Source: Leucosporidium creatinivorum
Lineage: Eukaryota > Basidiomycota > Microbotryomycetes > Leucosporidiales > Leucosporidiaceae
Length of the DNA: 64,000 nt
NCBI GenBank assembly: GCA_001600635.1
Contig: BCKL01000026.1
Span: 359,553-423,552 of the forward strand
Direction: 5' to 3'
The position numbers and the translations under genes are program-made. Shown piece after piece: positions 20,815 through 30,162 of this stretch (positions within the stretch are counted from its first letter, which is position 1; each line of letters opens with the position of its first letter). A model generated the notes under the pieces. The model did not search any database. It was not told the DNA's origin and saw only the letters and a list, made by a program, of their open reading frames with translations.

Positions 20815-21375
20815 GGTGGGCGGGGGGTTGGGAGTAGATGAGGGAATTTGGAGGGCGAGACGAAGATCTGAAGCGCTGGGGAGGAAGCTTGACGGGGATG
20901 GGGACGTCGAGAAGGAGCGCCGAGACGATGAGCGGGGTTGCTCAGCGGCGATGAAGCGGTGGCACAAGGGTTCAGTTGTCTGATTGTACTTTACACAAAT
21001 CAGTTACCCATTGCTTCGACTTAAGAGATGCAAGTGAACAGACTCGGCGAATGACTCGGGAGAGGGGCAGCGCCGAAGTCGACGTCGACAGTCGGCTCGG
21101 CTTTCAAGTCCACCCATTTAGTTCTCTACAAACAGCTGCCATTCAACCTGGCGACCTGCTGACCTGTTTTACGGGTGGGCCGTCGTCGCCCGCTCACGAA
21201 CCGCGTGCTGCTTTCCCCTCGACTTCTTCTTGCTTTCTCATCTCGTCTGCTTGCAAGCCTACAGCATCGACAGGTAAGCTTTAAGTACATATCTGTGCCT
21301 ATGTCTGTGCTCCCCTACAGCTCACGTCGCGTTGTTCTCAGCAGAAACAAGACGCGCCCTCCTCTCTCAGCAGCC
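20815..21375. other. Intergenic, no gene seen
   Basis: 561 bp between F-box copy D and the oxygenase gene. An in-frame upstream ATG at 21301 (MSVLPYSSRR...) could extend the oxygenase, but the stretch also looks like a 5' UTR with a possible GTAAGC...CTACAG intron at about 21273-21320. Confidence 0.5.
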
Positions 21376-22758
21376 ATGTCCGACGAATCGCCCGTTACCA
21401 TCCCTTACTCGCTCCTCCTCTCCCCCAACGAGACTCTCACTCCTCTCGTCCGCCGCGCCTTCTCCTCCGCTCCCACATCGCTCGGGCTCATCATCATCTC
21501 GGACCTCCCTCCCTCATTCCCAGCACTTCGCAAGCGGCTCCTACTCCTCTCCAAGGCTTTCGCGCAGCTGCCGGAAGATACTAGGGAGCAGTACGCCGAC
21601 TCTACGACGGCTTACTCGTACGGCTGGAGCCAAGGCAAGGAGGTTATGAACGGCAAGCCCGACACGCTCAAGGGAAGCTACTACAACAACCCCACCTTCG
21701 ACGAGACACCAGGACTCACCCCAGAAGCGCCCTCATTCAAGAACATTTGGCCAAAGGACGAGGAGGGCTGCGAAGGCTTCGAGGAGGCCTTCAAGGCGCT
21801 TTGCAAGCTCATGGTGGACGTTGGAGTGCTGGTCGCGAGGGCATGCGAGGAGATTGTGCAGGAAGGCGAGGGATTGGCTAGTCAGAAGAGCGTCGAGGAG
21901 CTCGTGGGTCAGAGCAAGGCTAGCAAAGCGAGGTTGCTTCACTACGTGAGTTCGGCGTTCGTTCTTGTGGCGCTTTGAGGGGGCGAGATGCTCCTCTGCA
22001 CTCGCTCAAACTCATATGCTGACCCTTTGATTCCTATTCTGATCCTCTGGCCCACCAGTTCCCCCGGGAAGGCTCCGTCTTCCCCCTTCCGGCTTCCTCC
22101 TCCCTCCCCGCCGACGAGGCGCCCGAGGAGATTGACGACTCGTGGTGCGGCACCCACATCGACCACTCGCTTCTCACTGTCCTGTGCCCTTCCATGTACC
22201 TCTTCCACCCCACCAGCAAGGCCGGCGACGACAAAATCGAGCCCCTCATCATCCCTTCGCCGAGCAAGTCGACGGGCCTGTTCATCAAGACTCGGGCGGG
22301 CAAGACGATCCAGGCTACCATCCCGTGAGTCAAAGATCTCAACGCTCTCGCCTTGTAGGACGCCTCGCTGATACTTCGACCTCGATATCAGTGAGAACTG
22401 CCTCGCCCTTCAAACTGGCGAGACGCTCGAGCTCCTCTCATCCAACCGCCTCGCCGCCACACCTCACTTCGTGAACTCGACGGCCTCCTCCCTCGGACGC
22501 AGAGCACTCGAGGCGATCGAGCGCAAGAAGGAGGAGAGCGCCGAGTGGAAGGAGGTCGAGAGCGGTGTCGTGAGCAGGGAGACGCTGGCCGTGTTCTTGC
22601 AGGTGAGTGATCGTTGGGAGAGACAGCTAGATTGAGTACCACGCTGACCCTATTCGTTCATGCAGCCCAACAAGGATGAAGTCGTCAGCCCCGAGGGCGA
22701 AACCTTTGGCGAGTTCTCAGCGCGGGTGCGCAAGAGACACTACGTCGAGGCTAAATAG
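21376..22758 (+). CDS. 2-oxoglutarate/Fe(II)-dependent dioxygenase, isopenicillin-N-synthase-like
   Basis: Exons 21376-21945, 22059-22324, 22392-22602 and 22666-22758. The N-terminal half (IPYSLLLSPNE, GLIIISDLPPSF, the SYGWSQGKE region, SYYNNPTFDE, FKNIWPKDEEGCEGFEEAF) follows the non-haem dioxygenase N-terminal domain of plant and fungal IPNS-like enzymes. The catalytic part shows WCGTHIDHSLLTVL (metal-binding H-x-D) and, after the usual spacing, TPHFVNS (distal His ligand). Substrate is unknown; the family oxidises small organic molecules using 2-oxoglutarate, O2 and Fe(II), usually in the cytosol. Total about 380 residues. The chosen start MSDESPV gives the standard N-terminus; an in-frame ATG at 21301 could add 25 residues with Arg/Ser content, possibly a targeting peptide. 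Convergent with the UIM-motif gene. Confidence 0.82.
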
Positions 22759-23001
22759 TCTATGATGTAGTAAATCTAGCTCAGTACCACTCGTCGAATC
22801 GCGAGCTACTTCAAGGGACGCTGCTCGTTATCGAAAGCCCTCGCTCTCGCCGACTTGCTCGCTCAATGTCTTGACTCGCTCGCGAACCCGCAGCGTCTCT
22901 GTAGGGAGAGAGTGCAACAAAATAGCTTGACATTATCCCACGAATACGTAAGCTACAGCACGGAAAGGCGACGGCGTGCATCGGCCAGGCCATCTCGGCG
23001 A

Positions 23002-26000
23002 TCAATCTCGCTCGTCGAGCACGAAGGGTGTGATGAAGTTGGCGCCTGCAGAGAGAGATGTCAGCATATCCCTATTGTCGCTCACGACAGCAGGGAGCAG
23101 GTAGCTCAACACTCACCTTCAGGCAGCCTGTCAGTCCCCTCCAACCTCCTTCCACCCGGCTCGCTCCCATCCGCTCCTCCCTTGACAATCCCTGGACCCT
23201 TCTTCCTCCTCCTCAATCTCCCTTTCAACCTCTCCAACAATCCCCCCTCCCTCGCCTCCACCTCCTCCGCCGTCTCCTCCTCACCCTGACCCTCGCCATT
23301 CAACTTCTTCGTCATATCAATCGCGTACGCCAGCTCCCTCGTCGGGGCTGATGGCGATGCAGGAGCGTAAGGAAGCGCAGAGGAGCTCCAAGAGGAGGTG
23401 GCTTGCTTGCTGACTTTGCGGGAGCGGGTGTGGGCTGAGGAGAGGAGGGAGGCGAGCGAGGACAGAGGGATGGGGAGGAGAGCGGGCTGGGCGAGTTTGA
23501 GGGAGATGGAGGGGCAAGAGGGGTCGAAGATGTTGTGTGGGTGCGAGGGGTCGGAGTTGTTGAAGGTGCTGGAGGTGGGCGAGGTGGCGGTGGAGGGTGA
23601 GGAGGGGAGGAGGTCGACTCGGACGCGGACTCGCGGGAGTTGGTCCATGAAGGAGAGGTAGAACTCGAGGGTGATGGAGATGGAGAGCCCTCGGTCGGCT
23701 TTGTCTCTTTGGAGGTCGGAGGGAGCAGCTTCCAGTCGTGAGTTGCCGTGCCTTCGAGATGAGAGAGCAAAAATCAGCTCGGCGCAAAGGGCGGATCAGC
23801 AGGGCAACTCACCACATAAGGTAGACCAGCAGCCCGTTCCAGCTCCTCGCCTCCACCGCAAAGCACCCATACTCGCCATCTCCTCCATCCTCGCCGACCC
23901 TCGACAGCTGCGCCGCTCGAGGAAAGTCGCCTTCATGGTCAAGAGGCGGATGCATCGCCTTTCTCGCCTCCTCCACAAACCCCCACTTGACTCCAGCGAG
24001 CACGTGCTCGTCGGCAAGAGCGTTGGTAGTGGAAGTCGACACGAAACCGCCGAAAGAAGGGGTGAGAGCGCTGGCGATGCTCTGCGAGGAGGGGGAGGTG
24101 GCGAAGGTGTTGGTCGAGGGGGAGGGGGAAGGAGAGAGGAATGAGTGACCGTTGAGCTGCTGCTGCTGTCGGATCGCGCTGTCGAGGGAAGTCACGGTGC
24201 CGGTAGGAGAGATGGGAGAAGTGCTGCCTCGTCTGCCTTCGTCGACGGGGACCGGCTGAGCATCCTGCTCGGCCTCACTGTCGGTATCCCACGAGACATG
24301 AATTGGTGCAGTCGTCTCGGCGACCTCGTCCGCGGCGTCGACCGGAGTCTGCTGCTGTGGAGGAGGTGACGGCGCCGCCTGCCTTTCTCGGTCGCGAAGC
24401 ATGCCGAAGAGGTCGTTTGGCCGAGCCTCCGGCTGCGCTGGTGAAGGCTCCCTCGATGGCGACGAAGGTTGAGCGACTCCCTGCGAGTACGCGTCGTCGA
24501 AGGGATTCTCGACGGCGGCGACGACTGCTTCTTCCTCCTCCGCCTCTTCGACGACAATCCCAGGCGAGCTTCCCCTCCCACCACTCCATCCCGTCGTAGT
24601 CGTCCTGTCACTACCATACGAGTCGCTACTCTCGAACGAGCCAGCAACGCTCGCGGTCGAGAGGAAGCTATCCCTCGCCGAATTGCGAGGTCGTGGTCCT
24701 GCTCCAAAGTAGTCGTTCGGCTCTCGACCTGGGTAGTGCGACTGAGGCGAAGGATCATACGGAGAGAGCGCGGCGGCCACAGCGGTAGAGTAGTAGGAGG
24801 ATTGGGCAGGATGGGCGGGCGAAGTGTGATGCGTTGGCGACGGCGCGAAGGAGGTCGGCGCGTTGGCGTAGTAGGAGTAAGGAGAATGGGAGTGCGAGCT
24901 GCTGGGACCACTCCGGAGTGGAGAGTGGTTATGGTAGCTGTTGGCTGGCGAGGTTGCGATGCGAGGAGGGGTAGGAGGAGGGCGGTCTGGAGGAGGAAGG
25001 GCTGACGAGGTCGAAGCTTGAGGCTGCGAAGGAACGGGTCGTCCTGGTCCGAAGATGATTGCATCCGCTTCATCAAGCTCTGGAGCATGCTCGGGGAAGA
25101 CGTAGGCGGGAGGCGCGTCCTCGGGATCGGGATTCGAGACGGCAAAGACGTGGGAGGAAGAGCGGCGTGTGTTGGCGTGAGGCTCGGAGCTTTGACGAGA
25201 TAGAGGCTCGGACGAGGGCTGCGGCTCGGAGGGCTTGTTGAAGAGTGAGTGGGCGGTAGTGGAGCTGGTAGCGAATGAGTCCTCCCTCGCCTTCCCTCGC
25301 CGTCTCGTCGCCCCATCCTCCTGCGCATCCCACTCGCCCTCCTCTCCTCCACGCTCCTGTGCAGGTCGACTCAGCTCCGCAAAACGTTGCGCGCTGGTCA
25401 TCGTCTTGCTCCGCGCCATAGTCGCCCTCGACTCGGAAAGCGAGAGGGCCATGACCATTTCCAACTCCTCGCGCTCCTTCCTCTGCGCCTCGGTCTCGAC
25501 TCTCTTGCCCTTGTCGCTATCGCGCCGACTGTCGGCCATAGCTCGTCGCAGAGCTTCCTCCTCTTCCAGCTCGGCTCGAGCGAGCTCATCGGCGCGAAGG
25601 CGGTCTTGCTCCGAAGTGTGCGCCGAGGCGGCGAGGGTGAGGCGAAGTTGACGTTCTTGCTCGGCGAGAGCTCGTAGTCGTTCCTCCTCCGCTCGGATGG
25701 ATTCGCGTTCGACTCGAGCGAGCTGTGGAGAGCAGAGTCAATCAGTTCGAGACTCGTGCCGAAAGTCAGCGCCGAGCGCACTCACCTCCTCCTCGTGTTG
25801 CTGCTGAGATCTCAAGCGCTCGTCCGGTGGTCTCTGACCTTCTGAGAACGAATGCCTGCCCTGCACTCTCGGATCCATCCCGTGCTGCCTCCCCGCCGAA
25901 AGACCGTTCGGCCATCCCTGTTGTCCGCTCGGCATAGTTGGCGGGGCGCTCATGGGCATAGGAGGAGCAGACGCTGCTCCTGCACTCGACGGTCGTCCAC

Positions 26001-26889
26001 TGGACATGCCGGGCGCCTGCACTCGCGAGCCTGGCGCGCCGACTCCTGCCTTGTTGTGGCTGCTGCTGCCGCTGGCGCCGACCTGGCCCGCCGAAGACGA
26101 GGTGCGAAGCCTCGCTCCCAGACGGTCGAACAATCCTGGACTCGAGCTACCGTTTCCGCTGCTGCCTGAGCCTCCGCGAGAGGTCTGCACCGAAGGATCG
26201 CTGTTATGAGATGGGAAGGGCGGTGCGGCGGGGGATGGAGGCGTGAGGCCTTCGCGCGGATGCGTGCGCTGGCTGTTGCAAGCTGGTGGGCGAGGTTGCT
26301 GATACTGGTTTGACTGCTGAGGTGGAAATGGAGGGTACGGTGATGTGCTCGCGGGAGAGCGGCTGCTGCTCATCGTCTGCTGAGGACCTCGCTCGTTGAC
26401 TGAGGCCGAGTCGAGGGTGCTAGTTGTCGCTCGAGGGAGTCGAGGCGGATAACGTGTATATGAGCTGCGCCGAGCGAGAGAAGCTCCTCCTTGTACGACA
26501 GGTGGCGAGGTCGAGGAAGGCGGAGGGGATGAGACGTTGAGCGAGCGGCTCCTAGAGGGCGCTGCAGGTTGCTGTCGGAGCGGCAGAGGGTTGCTCGACG
26601 CGTAGGCGAGCTGTCTCGGTGCAAGCGGCGGCGGCGGAACCGTAGGAAGCGGTGGACGAGGCGGTGGGGCTTGGGCGGCGCTCGGCGGGACAAGCGCTGG
26701 ACTCGATGACGGTGACGTTCGAGTGTCCTGTACAGCTGGTGGCGACGGAGGAGGTGGAGCTCGAGTACGAGGTGCGATCAACTTGCGCCCCCCAGCGCGC
26801 GAGGAAGAGGTAGGAGGAGAAGGGGAGTTGCTGCTCCTTCGCGGCGTTTGATCGCCTGTAGGTAGCGAGGTGGAGGGTCGATTGGACAT
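23002..26889 (-). CDS. Large disordered protein with UIM-like motifs
   Basis: Four exons: 25786-26889, 23813-25722, 23117-23751 and 23002-23045. The predicted protein is about 1230 residues. The first third is Pro/Ser-rich and disordered. Exon 2 opens with a highly charged helix (ARVERESIRAEEERLRAL) followed by two ubiquitin-interacting-motif-like segments, EEEEALRRAMADS and EREELEMVMALSLSES. The second has the acidic run, Ala and Ser pattern of a UIM. A long Ser/Pro/Tyr/His-rich region follows. Near 23817-23990 there is a more ordered part (ADEHVLAGVKWGFVEEARK, GEYGCFAVEARSWNGLLVYLMW). Exon 3 then gives ISITLEFYLSFMDQLPRVRVRVDLLP, and the end is ANFITPFVLDERD. A role in ubiquitin-dependent sorting or scaffold assembly is inferred from the UIMs only. 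The start at 26889 (MSNRPSTSLP) was chosen; an in-frame ATG at 27024 is possible. Confidence 0.72.
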
Positions 26890-27408
26890 TTCCCTTATCT
26901 GTACGAAGGCAAAGCAAGCAAGGACTTCGCTCTGCTTCGTTCGGCGTTGCACCAGAGGAGTCACCGAAACCCCCCTTTCTTCGGCGGAGCGTTCGCAGAG
27001 GACAGGGGGAGGATTGTAGTTCATCAGGTTTAAGCTGAGACGTGAGCGTCCTGAATTGAGTTCAGCTTACGATACGAGCAGAGCTAACAGCAGCTAGCGA
27101 GGTAAGCCTCGGCGAAAGGTCCTGCTCGGCGAAGCTCCTCAACCCGCTCCGTGGGCAGACGGGCTGTACTTTAAGCTACAGCGTACAGTTAACAGCTCTG
27201 TGTTTTATTCTACTCTGCCTGTGTAGTTCTGCAACCTCACCCTCGCCCCCTCTCTTCGCGCTGCTTTGCGATCCAAGCTCGAACGAGGCTCGACCCCTCC
27301 GTTGTCCTTCTACCACAACAAGCATTCAGCTCGCTCGCTTTCGGTGAGCCCTGCTGCTGTACAGTAGCACACACAGAGCACAGCTAACACTCTCCTACAC
27401 CCACAGTC
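26890..27408. promoter_or_regulatory. Divergent region; contains 5' UTR intron of FBXO21-like copy 1
   Basis: Shared upstream region of two divergent genes. The last about 165 bp (27243-27408) is repeated in inverted orientation upstream of copy 2 (37079-37245). It includes a likely 5' UTR intron, GTGAGCCCTGCTG to CACCCACAG, just before the ATG. Conservation of this leader in both copies supports the intron. Confidence 0.6.
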
Positions 27409-29825
27409 ATGCCCGTCCCCGCCATCCCGCCCGAGCTCGTCGAGCAGGTCTTCAAGCAGCTGCCGGTAGAGGACGATCAGACCAACCCGACGCTACTCGC
27501 CTGCCTGCTCGTCTCGCGTAGCTTCTACGACATCGCCAGGCAGGACTCGATCTGGATCCCCATCACTCGTTGCTGCTGGATGAAGGGCCGGACCCCGACC
27601 TACGTCGCGCTCGCTGACGAGGAGGACCAGACGGACATGGAGCTCGCTTTCCCTCTCCAGTACAAAGAGTCGCCGTCGCTCTACCAGTCCATCTTCGCCC
27701 GTCCTCACATCAAGCGCATCATCGACCGTCACCTCGCCGCCCTTCTCGCCGAGCCCTCCACCAAGATCCCTCACATCCTCGCCATCGTCGCGCTCGGAGA
27801 GCAGAACGCTATGCCTTTCCTCGACAAGCTCGCGTTCATGGAGAACGATGGAATCTACCCCGAAGACTGGCTCGCCAGGCGATACTCGCCTGCCCCGGGC
27901 GATACTGTACTCGCCTGCCTCGGGCGATACTGCGCCCTGCCTCGCCCGAGGCAGGGCGCAGTACGGGCGAGGCAGGGCGCAGTATCGCCCGAGCCTCGGG
28001 CGAGGCAGGGCGCAGTATCGCCCGAGGCAGGCGAGTACAGTATCGCCCGAGGCAGGCGAGGGGTGCCATCTCTCGGCGCCGAGCCGTCGATGTCTGGAAG
28101 CGCATCGGCGAGGGATGGACTCGACCTGAGGCTTTTGCAGAGGGAATCTTCGCTTTCTCGGCTTTCTACGGATCCCAGAACATCGATGAGGTGAGTAGAT
28201 CCCTGGTAGAAGTTCAGCGGCGACGAACTAAACTCTCGTCGAGCGTAGGCGGATCCTAGCGCGGGCTTGTCTCGCCTGTTGGGAGGCGTCATGAGGCGGC
28301 TTCGGTCAGATCAGTCGCGCAAGAAGTTCTCAGACAAAACCCTTCTGGCGACCTTCGCCACCTTTCTCGTACAAGGCCTCGTTCTCCGCGACCTCAAGCT
28401 CGATCCGGATGCAAGCGCCGCCAACCCTTTCGCACCGCTTCCCCTCTCGGAGGTGTGTAGCTCAGCTGTATCAAAGCTGAGCCTATCACTTACCCCCTGC
28501 CCTCCCTCAATAGCACTTCGGCAACACCGTTTTGCGATCCCTCCGCAAGCTCACCGGCGACGAACGTCTCAGCGTGCACAACGCTGTGCTTGACGCCATC
28601 CTCTGCGCCAGCATATCCGCCATGAACCAGAAGTACGGAGAATCTGTCCTCGTTCGACCGATTCAACTTGCCGTCGCATCCATGCTAGGACTGGCTTTGC
28701 CGAGGGACGACGGCCTGCCCATCAACAGCAAGGAGGTCATCTACACGATGTCGCGACCCCCTTCGATCCGTGACCATGCATTTGTTCACTCTGTGCACGA
28801 GCAGGGTAGACTGGCATACCCTCGCCACTTCAGTGGCCTCGCTACCGACTTCACTAGGCCGACGCCAGCGAGAGACCTTGTACGTAGTCCTCAGTCGTTC
28901 CCCGTCGAATGTGGCTGACTCAAGCTTTGCTACAGATCTCCTCCTTCGTCTTCAGCCTCCAGGAGGCCTTGCATGCTCATCAAGAGCCGAACCGATTCCG
29001 TGACGCCGAAGTGGAGGACATCGCCAGTGTCCACTCCACTACGCCTGCAATCTCGTCTCCCTCTTCATCGAACCCTCGTCCTCCAACTGAGCCCTCTTCG
29101 GAGCGCCTCATCCTCGTGCCCAATCCCTACTCTTCGTCGGCACCCTCCTCGAGACCCGGTACTCCTGCGACGTCGACCTCATCGCCCCGCTCGTCCTCGC
29201 CGCCCCCTTCGGAGCCCTTCCTCCCGGCGTCCGTTATCAAGTAGCAACCATCAAGAATGTGGACGCCATCCCCACGAGCAAGCGCATCCACTCAAGGTCG
29301 AGGGTTCCAATCGGCTGGAGGGTCGGCGATATCGTCGAGGTGCGCATCGAGACGGGAGAAGAGGAGGTTAGCGTGGTGGTCGGGTGGGAGGCTGAGGATC
29401 GTGAGCATCACTTTCGCTCAGCGCCCTTCTCGCTTGCTGACCTCCCTCGCTTCGTAGCGCTCCCCTTCCGCAGCGATGCCGATCCGGCGACTTTGCTCGC
29501 GGAGCTGCACCTCTTCGGAGGCGCGCACCCCGTCGTCTACGATGTGGTGAGTTGGCCCTACCTCGATTCACTTTTTGCGGGTCCTCTGAGCGCTCAAATG
29601 GCTGACTCGCTTCTCCAACAGATCAACCTCCGCGGCGAGCCGACCTCCCGCCTCGACAACGACACCTTCTCTCCCCACCGCGCCACCGACGAGGAGCTCA
29701 AGCCGTTTACTTCGATCTACGACCTCGGCAAGTACTTCAAGCGCGTCGACGAGACGGGCGCCGAAGGAGGAGGAGCGAGGTTCATCCTCGCCGATGATTT
29801 GGCCAAGGTGTACCCCGAGGATTGA
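27409..29825 (+). pseudogene. FBXO21-like F-box protein copy 1, interrupted by a palindromic insertion
   Basis: The frame from ATG 27409 gives MPVPAIPPELVEQVFKQLP (F-box), SRSFYDIARQDSIWI and PHIKRIIDRHLAALL to DWLAR at 27878. The C-terminal exons encode a YccV-like (hemimethylated-DNA-binding/HspQ-type) domain as in FBXO21: IGWRVGDIVEVRIETGEEEVSVVVGWE, then INLRGEPTSRLDN, DLGKYFKR and KVYPED-stop (29825). Other exons are 28251-28461, 28525-28879, about 28936-29546 and 29622-29825. A palindrome at 27885-28060 puts the downstream sequence out of frame unless a GT-AG pair inside it is spliced. Near 29025-29110 there are five extra bases relative to copy 2 and an in-frame TGA, which another GT-AG pair could remove. 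FBXO21-type proteins are SCF ubiquitin-ligase adaptors. It is either a decaying gene or one rescued by new introns. Confidence 0.6.
27885..28060. repeat. Near-perfect palindromic insertion, arms 67 bp, spacer 42 bp
   Basis: The left arm 27885-27951 and right arm 27994-28060 are reverse complements with one mismatch; the inner 55 bp (27897-27951 and 27994-28048) are perfect. The spacer repeats pieces of the arm (CAGGGCGCAGTA, GGGCGAGGC). The unit GGGCGATACTG/CAGTATCGCCC recurs. It sits inside a coding exon of the FBXO21-like gene. Confidence 0.93.
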
Positions 29826-30162
29826 GCGGCGGGAAGGAGGAGGGGTAACGAGCGGTGGGGATGGGAGGAGAAAGCTCGAGGAGCCGGCGCGAGGGTGGGG
29901 AGAGGAGCGAGGATCGGCGTCGGCGATGGGAGGGCTCGGCGGAGAGAGAAGGCGCGAGGAAGGCTTGGATAGTGTCGATAGCTCCGAAAAGAACAAACTC
30001 GTTAGTACCACAGCCTTCGCTCGCCTCCTCTCTCGCTTTCCGCTCTCCCCTCGCAAGCGCCGAACCGAATCGACTCGGCTCGAGAGAAATATTGCGAACG
30101 GGGCGTTCCCTCATTGCGCTTTTGCTCTATCTACGTAACACAGATTTCCTTAGAATCACAGA
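29826..30162. other. Intergenic between convergent genes, no gene seen
   Basis: 337 bp between the stop codons of FBXO21-like copy 1 and TCP1. The first part is purine-rich; no terminator or RNA gene is evident. Confidence 0.6.

Larger units (their letters stand above)
27243..29825. repeat. Left arm of a 2.5-kb inverted repeat (partner 34772-37245)
   Basis: Promoter, leader intron and coding exons of an FBXO21-like gene are present in opposite orientation at 34772-37245. Similarity is highest in the first exon and leader and lower around the second exon. The arms enclose TCP1 and RRP15 (about 4.9 kb). Confidence 0.85.

Noticed and set aside
27897-28048. CRISPR array or Rho-independent terminator
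   Set aside because: The GC-rich repeated units are inverted, not direct with unique spacers, and the window is eukaryotic; it is a single palindromic insertion.
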